Notes under the pieces: generated by a model
Database searches by the model: none
What the model saw: only the letters and a program-made list of their open reading frames with translations
Told to the model about the DNA's origin: nothing
In this document: positions 50,072 to 59,874 of the stretch, one piece after another
How the letters are laid out: every line of letters starts with the position of its first letter
Numbering within the stretch: the first letter of the stretch is position 1
Program-made: the position numbers and the translations under genes
Assembly (NCBI RefSeq): GCF_016632335.1
Contig: NZ_JAEPBG010000001.1
Coordinates: 868,001-932,000, forward strand
Length of the DNA stretch: 64,000 nucleotides
Direction of reading: 5' to 3'
Source: Noviherbaspirillum pedocola
GTDB lineage: Bacteria > Pseudomonadota > Gammaproteobacteria > Burkholderiales > Burkholderiaceae_D

Positions 50072-53000
50072 TTATGCTGCGACCTTGTCCTTGGACTTCG
50101 CTTCCCGCGCCGCGGCAAGCTCGCCCAGGGCGCGCTTGTACTCGGTCGGGAACACCTTGACAAACTTGGCGCGGGCATTGGCCCAGTCGTCCAGGAGCGC
50201 GCGGGCGCGGGTGCTGCCGGTGTACTTGAAGTGGCGCTCGATGAGTCCCTTCAGGATCGCCTCGTCGGCTTGCCCTGCGCCATTGCGCTGCAGGCTGTGC
50301 CACACCGCGCGCGGCATCGCTTTCTCCTGCTCGGCCGCGGTCAACACCGGCTCCAGCGCCACCATCGACATGTTGCACTTCTTCGCGAAGTCGCCGTCGG
50401 CGTCATACACATACGCCACGCCGCCCGACATGCCTGCCGCGAAGTTGCGGCCGGTGTTGCCCAGCACCACCACGGTGCCGCCGGTCATGTATTCGCAGCC
50501 ATGGTCGCCGGTGCCTTCCACCACGGTGACCGCGCCGGAGTTGCGCACCGCGAAGCGTTCGCCGGCGACGCCGCTGAAGAACGCTTCACCCGCAATCGCG
50601 CCGTACAGCACGGTGTTGCCGATGATGATGTTGTCGACCGCGCGGCCGCGGAACTCGGTGTTCGGGCGCACGATGATGCGGCCGCCCGACAGGCCCTTGC
50701 CGACATAGTCATTGCCCTCGCCCACCAGGTCCAGCGTGATGCCATGCGCCAGGAACGCGCCGGCCGACTGGCCCGCGGTGCCCTGCAGCTGGATATGGAT
50801 GGTGTCGTCCGGCAGACCCGCATGGCCATAGCGCTTCGCCACTTCACCCGACAGCATGGTGCCGACGGTGCGGTTCACGTTCTTCACCGGCGAGATGAAG
50901 GACACGCGCTCGCCCTTGTCCAGCGCTGGCCTGGCTTGCGCGATCAGCTTGTGATCGAGCGCGTTTTCCAGCGCATGGTCCTGGAACTCGGCCTGGTACA
51001 GCGGGGTGGCGTCGCGCAGCTGTGGCTGATGGAAGATGCGCGTGAAGTCCAGACCCTTGGCCTTCCAGTGGGTGACCGCCTTCGACTTGTCGAGCAGGTC
51101 GGTGCGGCCGATCAGCTCGTTGAAAGTGCGGATGCCCAGCTGCGCCATGATCTGGCGCGCTTCTTCGGCGACGAAGAAGAAGAAGTTCACCACGTGTTCC
51201 GGCTTGCCCTGGAACTTGGCGCGCAGCACCGGGTCCTGCGTGGCCACGCCCACCGGGCAGGTGTTCAGGTGGCACTTGCGCATCATGATGCAGCCTTCGG
51301 CCACCAGCGGCGCGGTCGCGAAACCGAGCTCGTCGGCGCCCAGCATCGCAGCGATCACGACGTCGCGGCCGGTCTTGATCTGGCCGTCGGTCTGCACGCG
51401 GATGCGGCTGCGCAGGCCGTTCAGCACCAGCGTCTGCTGGGTCTCGGCCAGGCCCAGTTCCCAGGGCGTGCCGGCATGCTTGATCGAGGACAGCGGCGAC
51501 GCGCCGGTGCCGCCGTCATGGCCGGCGATCACGACGTGGTCGGCCTTGGCTTTCGCCACGCCCGCAGCCACGGTGCCCACGCCGACTTCGGAGACCAGCT
51601 TCACCGAGATCGATGCCTGCGGATTGACGTTCTTCAGGTCATGGATCAGCTGCGCCAGGTCTTCGATCGAATAGATGTCATGGTGCGGCGGCGGCGAGAT
51701 CAGGCCCACACCCGGCACCGAGAAGCGCAGCTTGGCGATGTACTCGGACACCTTGTGGCCAGGCAGCTGACCGCCTTCGCCGGGCTTGGCGCCCTGCGCC
51801 ATCTTGATCTGGATCTGGTCGGCCGACACCAGGTAATCGGCGGTCACGCCGAAACGGCCCGATGCCACCTGCTTGATTTTGGAACGCAGCGAATCGCCTT
51901 CCAGGAGCGGCAGATCGACTTCGACCTGGTCCTTGCCGATCACGGAAGCCAGGGTCTCGCCCTTCTTGATGGGGATGCCCTTCAGCTCCATGCGATAGCG
52001 CGCCTCGTCCTCGCCGCCTTCGCCGGTGTTGGACTTGCCGCCGATGCGGTTCATCGCGATGGCCAGCGTCGCATGCGCTTCGGTCGAGATCGAGCCGAGC
52101 GACATCGCGCCGGTAGTGAAGCGCTTGACGATTTCCTTGGCCGGTTCGACTTCGTCCAGCGGGATCGCGCGGGCCGGGTCGAGCTTGAACTCGAACAGGC
52201 CGCGCAGCGTCATGTGGCGACGCGACTGATCGTTGATGATCTGCGCGTATTCCTTGTAGGTGCTGAAGTTGTTGGCGCGCGCCGAGTGCTGCAGCTTGGC
52301 GATCGCGTCCGGCGTCCACATGTGGTCTTCACCGCGCACGCGGAAGGCGTATTCGCCGCCGGTGTCCAGCGCATTGGCCAGCACCGGGTCGTTGCCGAAA
52401 GCCAGGCGATGCAGGCGCAGCGCTTCCTCGGCCACTTCGAACACGCCGATGCCTTCCACGTTGGACGCAGTGCCCTTGAAGTACTTGTCGACCAGTGCCT
52501 TGTTCAAACCGATGGCTTCGAAAATCTGCGCGCCGCAGTAAGACATGTAGGTCGAGATGCCCATCTTGGACATCACCTTCATCAGGCCCTTTCCCACCGC
52601 CTTCTGGAAGTTGTAGATCGCCTTGTCGGCCGACAGGTCGCCCGGCAGGCCGCGCGCCAGGTCGCACAGCGTATCCATCGCGAGATACGGGTGGATCGCT
52701 TCGGCGCCGTAGCCGGCCAAGAGCGCGAAGTGATGCACTTCACGGGCCGAGCCGGTTTCCACCACCAGGCCGGTGGAGGTGCGCAGGCCCTTGGACACCA
52801 GGTGCAGATGGATGGCCGAAGTCGCCAGCAGCGCCGGAATGGCAACGTTCTGCGCATTCAGGTTGCGGTCGGAGATGATCAGGATGTTGTGGCCGGAACG
52901 CACCGCGTCCACGGCTTGCGCGCACAGCGAGGCCAGGCGCGCTTCAATGCCTTCCTTGCCCCAGGCGACCGGGTAGCAGATGTCCAGCTCATGCGAGCGG

Positions 53001-54757
53001 AACTTGCCGCCGGTGTGGGCGCTGATGTTGCGCAGGCGCGCGATGTCGCTGTAGTCCAGGATAGGCTGCGACACTTCCAGGCGCATCGGCGGGTTGATGT
53101 TGTTGGTGTCGAGCAGGTTCGGCTTCGGGCCGATGAAGGACACCAGCGACATCACCATCGCTTCGCGGATCGGGTCGATCGGCGGGTTGGTCACCTGCGC
53201 GAACAGCTGCTTGAAGTAGTGGTACAGCGTCTTGTTCTTGTTGGACATGACCGCCAGCGGCGAGTCGTTGCCCATGGAGCCGGTGGCTTCCTCGGCCTGC
53301 ACCGCCATCGGCGACATCAGGAACTTCAGGTCTTCCTGGGTGTAGCCGAAGGCTTGCTGGCGGTCCAGCAGCGCCTGCTCGGAATTCTGCTCGCTCTTTT
53401 CCGCGGCCAGGTCGTCGAGCTTGATGCGCACCGACTCGATCCACTGCTTGTACGGCTTGGCGTTGGCGTAGGTGTCCTTCAGTTCCTTGTCATCGATGAT
53501 GCGGCCGGCTTCCAGGTCGATCAGGAACATCTTGCCCGGCTGCAGGCGCCATTTCTTGATGATCTTGGATTCCGGAATCGGCAGCACGCCGGATTCGGAA
53601 GCCATCACCACGAAGTCGTCATCGGTGACGATGTAGCGCGCCGGGCGCAGGCCGTTGCGGTCCAGCGTGCCGCCGATGTGGCGGCCATCGGTAAAGGCCA
53701 TCGCGGCGGGGCCGTCCCAGGGCTCCATCATCGCGGCATGGTATTCGTAGAAGGCGCGGCGGTTGTCATCCATCAGCGTGTGGTTTTCCCACGCTTCCGG
53801 AATCATCATCATCATCGCCTGGGCGATCGGATAGCCGGCCATGACCAGCAGCTCGAGCGCATTGTCGAAGCAGGCGGTGTCGGACTGGCCTTCATAAATC
53901 AGCGGGAACAGCTTCTTCAGGTCGTCGCCCAGCACGGCGGACTTCATCACGCCTTCGCGCGCGCGCATCCAGTTGAAGTTGCCCTTGACGGTGTTGATCT
54001 CGCCGTTGTGCGCCAAGAGGCGGTACGGGTGGGCCAGCGGCCACTCGGGGAAGGTATTGGTGGAGAAACGCTGGTGCACCAGCGCCAGGGCGGACACGCA
54101 GCGCGCATCCTGCAGGTCCTTGTAATACAAGCCGACCTGGTCGGCCAGCAGCAGGCCCTTGTAGACCACGGTGCGCGCCGACATCGACGGCACGAAGAAC
54201 TCCTTGCCGTGCAGGAGATTCAGCGCCTGGATCGCATGGCCGGAGGACTTGCGGATCACATACAGTTTGCGCTCCAGCGCATCGGTGACCATGATGTCCT
54301 GGCCGCGGCCGATGAAGATCTGGCGGATCACCGGCTCTTTCGCGCGCACCGTCGGCGACATCGGCATGTCGACATCGATGGGCACATCGCGCCAGCCGAG
54401 CACGACCTGGCCTTCGGCCAGCACCGCGCGCTCGATTTCCTGCTCGCAGGCGATGCGCGAAGCGCTTTCCTTCGGCAGGAACACCATGCCCACGCCGTAT
54501 TCGCCGACCGGCGGAAGATTCACGCCCTGCTTGGCCATCTCTTCGCGGTAGAACTGATCCGGGATCTGGATCAGGATGCCGGCGCCGTCGCCCATCAGCT
54601 TGTCCGCGCCGACCGCGCCGCGATGGTCGAGATTCTTCAGGATCAGCAGTCCCTGCTCGACGACGGAATGACTCTTGACGCCCTTGATGTGGGCGATGAA
54701 ACCAACGCCACAGGCGTCGTGCTCATTGCGGGGATCGTATAGACCTTGCGCGTGCAT
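50072..54757 (-). CDS. gltB: Glutamate synthase (NADPH) large subunit
   Basis: A protein of about 1561 residues that converts glutamine and 2-oxoglutarate into two glutamates. A 15-residue propeptide precedes the catalytic Cys16 ([11 protein letters not shown]), which becomes the N-terminal nucleophile. The central and FMN domains contain [14 protein letters not shown], whose cysteines are part of the 3Fe-4S site, and [15 protein letters not shown]. The C-terminal GXGXG structural domain ends the protein. The ATG at 54757 follows GTGGAGAATCCCC. A RAYT gene and a repeat lie immediately upstream. Confidence 0.97.
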   Translation of the reverse strand: MHAQGLYDPRNEHDACGVGFIAHIKGVKSHSVVEQGLLILKNLDHRGAVGADKLMGDGAGILIQIPDQFYREEMAKQGVNLPPVGEYGVGMVFLPKESASRIACEQEIERAVLAEGQVVLGWRDVPIDVDMPMSPTVRAKEPVIRQIFIGRGQDIMVTDALERKLYVIRKSSGHAIQALNLLHGKEFFVPSMSARTVVYKGLLLADQVGLYYKDLQDARCVSALALVHQRFSTNTFPEWPLAHPYRLLAHNGEINTVKGNFNWMRAREGVMKSAVLGDDLKKLFPLIYEGQSDTACFDNALELLVMAGYPIAQAMMMMIPEAWENHTLMDDNRRAFYEYHAAMMEPWDGPAAMAFTDGRHIGGTLDRNGLRPARYIVTDDDFVVMASESGVLPIPESKIIKKWRLQPGKMFLIDLEAGRIIDDKELKDTYANAKPYKQWIESVRIKLDDLAAEKSEQNSEQALLDRQQAFGYTQEDLKFLMSPMAVQAEEATGSMGNDSPLAVMSNKNKTLYHYFKQLFAQVTNPPIDPIREAMVMSLVSFIGPKPNLLDTNNINPPMRLEVSQPILDYSDIARLRNISAHTGGKFRSHELDICYPVAWGKEGIEARLASLCAQAVDAVRSGHNILIISDRNLNAQNVAIPALLATSAIHLHLVSKGLRTSTGLVVETGSAREVHHFALLAGYGAEAIHPYLAMDTLCDLARGLPGDLSADKAIYNFQKAVGKGLMKVMSKMGISTYMSYCGAQIFEAIGLNKALVDKYFKGTASNVEGIGVFEVAEEALRLHRLAFGNDPVLANALDTGGEYAFRVRGEDHMWTPDAIAKLQHSARANNFSTYKEYAQIINDQSRRHMTLRGLFEFKLDPARAIPLDEVEPAKEIVKRFTTGAMSLGSISTEAHATLAIAMNRIGGKSNTGEGGEDEARYRMELKGIPIKKGETLASVIGKDQVEVDLPLLEGDSLRSKIKQVASGRFGVTADYLVSADQIQIKMAQGAKPGEGGQLPGHKVSEYIAKLRFSVPGVGLISPPPHHDIYSIEDLAQLIHDLKNVNPQASISVKLVSEVGVGTVAAGVAKAKADHVVIAGHDGGTGASPLSSIKHAGTPWELGLAETQQTLVLNGLRSRIRVQTDGQIKTGRDVVIAAMLGADELGFATAPLVAEGCIMMRKCHLNTCPVGVATQDPVLRAKFQGKPEHVVNFFFFVAEEARQIMAQLGIRTFNELIGRTDLLDKSKAVTHWKAKGLDFTRIFHQPQLRDATPLYQAEFQDHALENALDHKLIAQARPALDKGERVSFISPVKNVNRTVGTMLSGEVAKRYGHAGLPDDTIHIQLQGTAGQSAGAFLAHGITLDLVGEGNDYVGKGLSGGRIIVRPNTEFRGRAVDNIIIGNTVLYGAIAGEAFFSGVAGERFAVRNSGAVTVVEGTGDHGCEYMTGGTVVVLGNTGRNFAAGMSGGVAYVYDADGDFAKKCNMSMVALEPVLTAAEQEKAMPRAVWHSLQRNGAGQADEAILKGLIERHFKYTGSTRARALLDDWANARAKFVKVFPTEYKRALGELAAAREAKSKDKVAA

Positions 54758-54828
54758 GGGGATTCTCCACTGCTTTAACAAATGAGCCTGAAGAATAGTC
54801 GATCACCGTACGCGGTTCAAGAGGAAAA

Positions 54829-54894
54829 ATTGGGGTCGGAGTCAATTAAAATTTACGCCCCATCAAGGTTCATTTTAATTGGGGACAGAGTGGT
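54829..54894. repeat. Inverted repeat downstream of the RAYT gene
   Basis: ATTGGGGTCGGAGTC then AATTAAAAT (54844-54852), a 19-base loop, ATTTTAATT (54872-54880), then GGGGACAGAGTGG. The GGGGTC...GGGGAC frame and AT-rich stem resemble short repeats that I recall near RAYT transposases in proteobacteria. It lies between the RAYT 3' end and gltB. Confidence 0.55.
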
Positions 54895-55028
54895 TACGGT
54901 GCAGGAAGCGGGTGTATCGCTGGTTTTCTGCTTACGAAATGCGCAATTCGGGCAAGTTCCCGTTCCGGGCGGCAGGTTCAACGCAGGGACCCATGCCTGA
55001 TCAATGAGACGCGTAGCTTGTGCCTCTT

Positions 55029-55727
55029 TCAGGATACGACTTCCGCTTTTGGCGGCCTTCCCCGCCGCGCCGGACCAGCTCTGCGTCCAGTCTTTCTTTC
55101 CATCTCGCTGCGAAACGCTTCCGGACCCAGCGCCCAGCCGGAACGCAGCGCCGAGGCGAGCCGCTCGGTTTCCGCAGCCGACATCCCGGCTTCCATGCGG
55201 TGCCGGTAAGCCGCTTCGCGCTCGAAGGGCGTGTTGCCCAGTGCCCAGTACAGCGGATGGTCGGTGATCACCGGATCGGCCTGTATGCCGGCATGGTGGG
55301 CAAAGCTGGACCAGCGATACTCCTGAGGCTCCGCCGCCGCGCCAAGCCGCACCGGCTGCATTTCCAGGTAGCGGCAGCAATCGAGCAGCCAGCTCGGCGC
55401 ATCCAGTACCGCCGCCCGGTAGCGTCCGCCCCAGAGCGTGCCGGTGCGGCCGTATTTGCGATTGAAGTAAGGCACGTAATAGCGGCTGAGCCACTGCATC
55501 AGCCGCGGCAGGCCCTCCGCGTCGGCGGGTGTGGCGAGCAGATCGATTGCTTCCGGCAGCAGGACATAGGCATGAATCGCCACGCGGAACTTCCGGGCAC
55601 CCTCGCGCAACCAGTTCAGATAGGCCGAGCAATCCTCGGCGTCGCGGAAGACCGGCTGCCTGTCATGCCCGACCTGGCTGACGTAGTGCGGCTGCTGCGG
55701 AACGACGAGGCGAGAAAGTCGGGCCAT
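55029..55727 (-). CDS. REP-associated tyrosine transposase (RAYT) with degenerate HUH motif
   Basis: A 232-residue IS200-like protein. The start MARLSRLVVPQQPHYVSQVG, the central YYVPYFNRKYGRTGTLWGGR and the YLEMQPVRLG segment are typical of RAYTs, including a tyrosine near the expected catalytic position. Where the family has HVH, this protein reads AYVLLPEAIDLLATP, so both catalytic histidines are missing. The C-terminus is basic (RRAGPARRGRPPK). The ATG at 55727 fits the family; a longer start at 55787 has no homology. No inverted terminal repeats or target duplication are seen. It may be domesticated or dead; related palindromes are scattered in the window. Confidence 0.85.
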   Translation of the reverse strand: MARLSRLVVPQQPHYVSQVGHDRQPVFRDAEDCSAYLNWLREGARKFRVAIHAYVLLPEAIDLLATPADAEGLPRLMQWLSRYYVPYFNRKYGRTGTLWGGRYRAAVLDAPSWLLDCCRYLEMQPVRLGAAAEPQEYRWSSFAHHAGIQADPVITDHPLYWALGNTPFEREAAYRHRMEAGMSAAETERLASALRSGWALGPEAFRSEMERKTGRRAGPARRGRPPKAEVVS

Positions 55728-56092
55728 GAAAAAGCGGACGCTAGCGAAGGAAAGCCGCCATTGTAACGGTTGCGGGAGCGCACCCAAAAAGTAACAAAGA
55801 CTTGCTCAAGAGATGCGCGAAATCGATATAAAGTTTAGAATCATTTTCCAGAAAGAAAAAATTGATATTAAGAAACCTTGTCGCGAATTTAACGGCAGGA
55901 AATTACGTTTTTTATCAACGGGTAACAGAACGAACCTCATCCATTGGCAAATGGGTTTTTCTGGTGCTACTATCGAACGAACTGACTTTAAGTTTCACCC
56001 GCCCTGATTAAGTATTTGTTTCACTTTTAGTGCAGCGCCTCGGGTTTCTCTACAAATTTCAGAACATTCAGTAAACCTGGTTCGGGCCGATC
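55728..56092. other. AT-rich intergenic region upstream of the histidine kinase
   Basis: About 365 bases, AT-rich from 55790 to 56060. It includes a small hairpin CCATT / AATGG followed by TTTTT (55941-55960), a weak terminator or leader structure on the plus strand. A 64-codon AT-rich open frame (55813-56007) has no recognisable features. Confidence 0.5.
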
Positions 56093-57757
56093 TTGAAGAA
56101 CAACAAGCTGACTGGCGGAATCGCGGTCGATGTATCCGATGCCCTGCTGATCGCCAGGGTAAGACTGGTGCTGGCGGTGTCCGCCCTGCTCACCGCATTC
56201 ATCGAAATGCCGCACGAGGGCATGGACCTGAGCTGGATGGTGTTCTGCGGCTATGCCCTGCACACCGCCACGCTCTATGTCCTGACCCAGCTGCGCAAGC
56301 CCTTCACCGGCAGCGAGCTGATCCACTGGCTGGACGTGTGCTGGTATGCGCTGATGGTGCTCTCGACCGGCGGCAGCCAGAGCCTGTTCTTCCCCTTCTT
56401 CTTCTTTGCGATCCTGACCGCATCCTTTCGCTGGGGTTTCGATGAGGGCTGCCGCGTCGTCGTCGCCTGCGCGGCGCTGTATTTCGCCATCGGCATCGCC
56501 ACCAATGCCAGCACCGAGGTGCCGCGCCTGCTGTTGCGTGACGCCTTCACGCTCGGCCTGGGCTACATGATCGCCTACTGGGGCGAATCGGAAATCGCCC
56601 TGAAGCGCCGGCTCGCGCTGCTGCGCGACGTGAGCCGGCTGTCGAATCCGCGCTTCGGCGTCGATCACACCATCACCACGGTGCTGGAGAAGACCCGGGA
56701 ATTCTTCCGCGCCGACAACTGCATCCTGGTCAGCCGCGATGTCGACAGCGCCGACTGCAGCTACCGCGCCGTACGCAGCCAGGGCGCGCGCTCGGCCCGG
56801 GCCGAGCGCATCGGCGTCGACATTGCCGCGCCGATGCTGGCGCTGGCGCGCGGCCACGCCGCGGTGTATGACGGCCGTCCGCCCTCGCTGCTCGGCGCCC
56901 TCGCCGGCATAGGCGGCCTGCGGCTGCATGACGCCGAAACCCGGCGCTGGAACGCGGTGGAAGGCGAGGATGCGGCCGGGGTAGCCGAGCTGCTCGACGC
57001 CGACCAGTTCATTTCCGCACCGGTGCCGCTGCGCAATGGTGAAGGCCGTCTCTACATCGCATCGCGCCGCGGCGGCTTCTCCAGGAACGATGCGCTGTTT
57101 CTGAGTCAGCTTGCTGCGCAAGCCTTCCCGGTGATCGAGAACATCGCCCTGCTCGACCGCATGGCGACCGAGGCCGCGGCCGAAGAGCGAAGGCGCATTG
57201 CGCGCGATCTGCATGACACCACGATCCAGCCCTACATCGGCCTCGAGCTTTGCCTGCATGCGATGCGCAAGAAGGCAGGCGACGACAACCCGTTGATCGA
57301 AGACCTGGACCGCCTCACCGAGATGGGCGGCCAGGTCATCCAGGAATTGCGCCGCTATGCCGGCAGCATCCGCAACCCCGCCATCGGGAACGGCTCCACG
57401 CTGCAGACCACGCTGCGCCGCCAGGCCGAACAGATGTCGCGCTTCTACGGCATCGACATCGACCTCGGCATCGAAGGCGCGCTCGACCTTTCCGACCGAC
57501 TGAGCGCCGAAATCTTTCAGATGATCAGCGAAGGCTACGCCAACATCCGCAAGCACACCTGCGCGCGTCGCGCCTGGCTCAAGCTGCGCGACGAAAACCA
57601 TTGCATCGGCATCGAGATCGGCAATGAATGCATGGAAGCGTCGCCGGCCTTCACGCCGCGCTCCCTGTCCGAGCGCGCCGCTGCGCTGGGCGGGCAGGCC
57701 TGGGTGGACCGGGCCGGCAGCGGCTGCACCGTGGTGCGCATAGAAATACCAATATAA
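56093..57757 (+). CDS. NarL-type sensor histidine kinase with degenerate ATP-binding domain
   Basis: A 554-residue protein. About five or six N-terminal membrane helices (to about residue 165) are followed by a GAF-like domain (about 190-340) and HisKA_3 with His374 in RRIARDLHDTT. The C-terminal HATPase-like region keeps the N-box (SEGYANIRKH) but where DxGxG is expected reads IGIEIGNECMEASP, and the second glycine box is also absent. Autophosphorylation is therefore doubtful. It starts at TTG 56093 without a strong ribosome-binding site. The NarL-type regulator follows after 14 bases. The Tad genes are next. Confidence 0.82.
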   Translation: MKNNKLTGGIAVDVSDALLIARVRLVLAVSALLTAFIEMPHEGMDLSWMVFCGYALHTATLYVLTQLRKPFTGSELIHWLDVCWYALMVLSTGGSQSLFFPFFFFAILTASFRWGFDEGCRVVVACAALYFAIGIATNASTEVPRLLLRDAFTLGLGYMIAYWGESEIALKRRLALLRDVSRLSNPRFGVDHTITTVLEKTREFFRADNCILVSRDVDSADCSYRAVRSQGARSARAERIGVDIAAPMLALARGHAAVYDGRPPSLLGALAGIGGLRLHDAETRRWNAVEGEDAAGVAELLDADQFISAPVPLRNGEGRLYIASRRGGFSRNDALFLSQLAAQAFPVIENIALLDRMATEAAAEERRRIARDLHDTTIQPYIGLELCLHAMRKKAGDDNPLIEDLDRLTEMGGQVIQELRRYAGSIRNPAIGNGSTLQTTLRRQAEQMSRFYGIDIDLGIEGALDLSDRLSAEIFQMISEGYANIRKHTCARRAWLKLRDENHCIGIEIGNECMEASPAFTPRSLSERAAALGGQAWVDRAGSGCTVVRIEIPI

Positions 57758-57771
57758 GAAGAGGGATAGGC

Positions 57772-58479
57772 ATGCAGGGCAATGCAGTGGAAATTCAGGT
57801 GATGCTGGTCGACGATCACCAGACGATGTTATGGGGCCTGGAAAAGCTCATCGATTGCGAAGCGCCTCGCATGCAGGTGGTCGCTACCGCGCGCAACGGC
57901 GAGGAAGCGGCGACGCGCGCCGGCCTGTTCGCGCCGGACCTGGTGCTGCTGGACCTGGACCTCGGTGGACAGGACTCGCTGGACCTGATCCCCAGCCTCA
58001 TCAGGAACGGCAAGACCAAGGTGCTGGTGCTGACCGCAAGCACCGACCAGGACAAGCTCGACCTCGCGGTGCGCCGTGGCGCGCGCGGCGTGCTGAGCAA
58101 GGCTTCCGCGCCGCAGGACGTGGTGAAGGCCATCGAAAAGGTGCACCGCGGCGAGCTGTGGCTGGACCAGGCCATGCTTTCGCGCGTGCTGGGGCACCTG
58201 ATCAACCCGGCCCCGCAGCGTCCCGATCCCGAGCTGGAACGCCAGAGCCGCCTAACCGGCAAGGAACGCCGCGTCATTCAAGCTATCGTCGAAGGCAATG
58301 GCGCGCTGAACAAGACCATCGCGCAGAGCCTGTGCATCTCGGAGCACACGCTGAGGAATCATCTGACTTCGATTTACCAGAAGCTGGATGTGGCGAATCG
58401 GCTGGAGTTGTATGTGTATGCGGTGAAGCATGGGCTGGGGGCGGCTAGAGCCGGAGGCGACGTGGAAATGCGAGCCTGA
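57772..58479 (+). CDS. NarL/FixJ-family response regulator next to the Tad locus
   Basis: A 235-residue protein. The receiver has Asp61 in LVLLDLDLGGQDS and Lys in VLSKAS. The LuxR-type HTH (about 165-225) reads LTGKERRVIQAIVEGN and SEHTLRNHLTSIYQKLDVANR. The ATG at 57772 follows AGAGGGATAGG. It forms a probable operon with the kinase and probably controls the pilus genes downstream, which is inference from position. Confidence 0.88.
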   Translation: MQGNAVEIQVMLVDDHQTMLWGLEKLIDCEAPRMQVVATARNGEEAATRAGLFAPDLVLLDLDLGGQDSLDLIPSLIRNGKTKVLVLTASTDQDKLDLAVRRGARGVLSKASAPQDVVKAIEKVHRGELWLDQAMLSRVLGHLINPAPQRPDPELERQSRLTGKERRVIQAIVEGNGALNKTIAQSLCISEHTLRNHLTSIYQKLDVANRLELYVYAVKHGLGAARAGGDVEMRA

Positions 58480-59070
58480 GGGCCACCTGAGAAAAGGCAT
58501 TCTCCCTTCCCGGTATTTTCGCAAAGTGGGCGCAGCCCGCGTGGTCAACGGGCGATCAATCAAACCGCTAGGGCTGCGCCTTCTCCGATGAATACGTCCG
58601 GGCCTGCATGCATAAGCTCCTGCAAGTTCAAACAACCAAAGAAGCCTTACGACAAAGGGCAATAAGGCAGCCGGAAGCGCCAGCCTGACAGCCATCCAGA
58701 CGCACCCCACCAATCCGCTCGTGCCGAGCCGCTGCATCGCGGCGGATCGAAGCATCGCATCAGCCTTGTTCAGCCTTGTGCCGCTTCGTAAGAGAAGTTG
58801 TACAGACGCATATCGAAGCCTAACCTGCGCAGTTCGCACAGCCCGCGCAGCGACGGAACCCGTCAGACACCCTCCCCCTCCCTGATCATTTGTCCCGATC
58901 CATCTAGTACTTAACTCCCGGGTGTTCGATCAACCCAGGGTCATCAATTCCTACAAAAATCGGTGCGTTTGTCAGATGTTCTCTGACGGCCTTGTCGGTA
59001 TCGTTTCCATCATCAGCGAAGCGGTTTCAGTCTCGCGACCGAAACGGCCAAAACACATTCGGGGATGGGA
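58480..59070. other. Intergenic region upstream of the Tad locus
   Basis: About 590 bases without a credible protein gene. It holds a decayed class B repeat (58521-58586). The part from about 58860 to 59070 should carry the promoter for the first pilin. Confidence 0.55.
58521..58586. repeat. Decayed class B repeat
   Basis: GCAAAGTGGGCGCAGCCCGC followed by GTGGTCAAC closely matches the left half of the repeat at 13229. The right side GGGCTGCGCC is a weaker match. Confidence 0.5.
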
Positions 59071-59229
59071 ATGCATTCGATCGATGGCATGGACCTCGGG
59101 GTCATGCAGTTCATGCGGGACGAGGCCGGGGTCTCCTTCATCGAATGCGCGCTGGTGGCATCGCTGATTGCGGTCGTTGCGGGAATCGCGGCGCTCGCAT
59201 GGAGCAAGGGGAAAAATGGCTGGCTCTGA
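59071..59229 (+). CDS. Short Flp-like pilin with Cys in place of the conserved Tyr
   Basis: A 52-codon gene starting MHSIDGMDLGVMQFMRD. The segment DEAGVSFIECALVASLIAVV aligns with the Flp core DEDGVTAVEYGLIAALIAVV: the Glu after the processing glycine is kept but the following Tyr is Cys. The predicted mature peptide is only about 33 residues and ends in a basic tail, SKGKNGWL. No strong ribosome-binding site is visible (GGGGATGGGA precedes the ATG). It could be a minor pilin, a pseudopilin or a decaying paralogue. Confidence 0.6.
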   Translation: MHSIDGMDLGVMQFMRDEAGVSFIECALVASLIAVVAGIAALAWSKGKNGWL

Positions 59230-59378
59230 TTTTTCGCATCAGCGGCAAATGAGAGCGGCAGGAGAGCGGGAGGTCGTCGGCGTGCGCTGTTGCGAGGGTG
59301 GGCCGGCCAACAATAAAACCTGCGTAGTGGTAGTCGGTAGAAAAATTGATCTCTTACTTTTACTTGAAAGGAAACGTC

Positions 59379-59555
59379 ATGGAAATGATCAAGAACTTTA
59401 TTCGGGAAGAAGACGGTGTGACGGCTGTTGAGTATGGCCTGATTGCGGCGTTAATTGCGGTTGTTATTGCTGGGGCTGTGCAAGCAGTTGGAACCAACCT
59501 TAACGCAGTTTTCGGCTCGGTTAGGGATTGCCTCTCATCCTCCCACACTTGCTGA
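59379..59555 (+). CDS. flp: Flp/Fap-family major pilin
   Basis: A 58-residue prepilin. The leader MEMIKNFIREEDG ends at the processing glycine, followed by VTAVEYGLIAALIAVVIAGA with the invariant Glu-Tyr pair of Flp pilins. The C-terminus RDCLSSSHTC has two cysteines six residues apart. AAAGGA precedes the ATG at the right distance. CpaA, encoded 320 bases downstream, should process it. It is the best candidate for the major subunit. Confidence 0.9.
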   Translation: MEMIKNFIREEDGVTAVEYGLIAALIAVVIAGAVQAVGTNLNAVFGSVRDCLSSSHTC

Positions 59556-59613
59556 AGTTAAAGCCAGGCCACCTTTACGTGGCCTGTATTTCCAAAAACA
59601 GCAAGGGGGCACT

Positions 59614-59826
59614 GTGAAGAATTGTTTTTCAAACGAAGTAATGCACGCTTTCCTTAATGATCGGTCCGGCGTCACTTCGATCGAATACGCCCTTCTTGCT
59701 TCACTGATAGCGATTGTGATCGCTACTACAGTAAGCCTTCTAGGACAGAACCTTGCCGCACTCTGGCAACAGGCGAGAAATTGTATGGCTTATGCCGCAA
59801 ACAAAGGCTCAGGCACTTGTCCTTAA
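59614..59826 (+). CDS. Second Flp/Fap-family pilin
   Basis: A prepilin of about 70 residues starting at GTG 59614 behind AAGGGGGC; ATG 59641 is an alternative giving 61 residues. The core SGVTSIEYALLASLIAIVIA has the Glu-Tyr pair. The longer C-terminus has two cysteines (RNCMAYAANKGSGTCP). A paralogue of the pilin just upstream. Confidence 0.82.
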   Translation: MKNCFSNEVMHAFLNDRSGVTSIEYALLASLIAIVIATTVSLLGQNLAALWQQARNCMAYAANKGSGTCP

Positions 59827-59874
59827 GTGGACTTAGAACACCAGTCATCTAATAGCGCTCTGATGGAATAAGTG

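Noticed and set aside
48359-54742. A 2127-codon plus-strand open frame
   Set aside because: It is the exact antisense of gltD and gltB, rich in His, Arg, Gln and Asp as expected for a GC-rich shadow frame, and crosses a terminator and a gene boundary.
54853-55632. Alternative minus-strand frame overlapping the RAYT gene
   Set aside because: It lacks RAYT motifs, which lie in the other frame.
55813-56007. 64-codon AT-rich open frame upstream of the kinase
   Set aside because: No recognisable family and only a weak ribosome-binding site, in AT-rich intergenic DNA where short frames are expected by chance.
58252-58839. 195-codon minus-strand frame near the pilus regulator
   Set aside because: Mostly antisense to the response regulator and crosses a decayed repeat.
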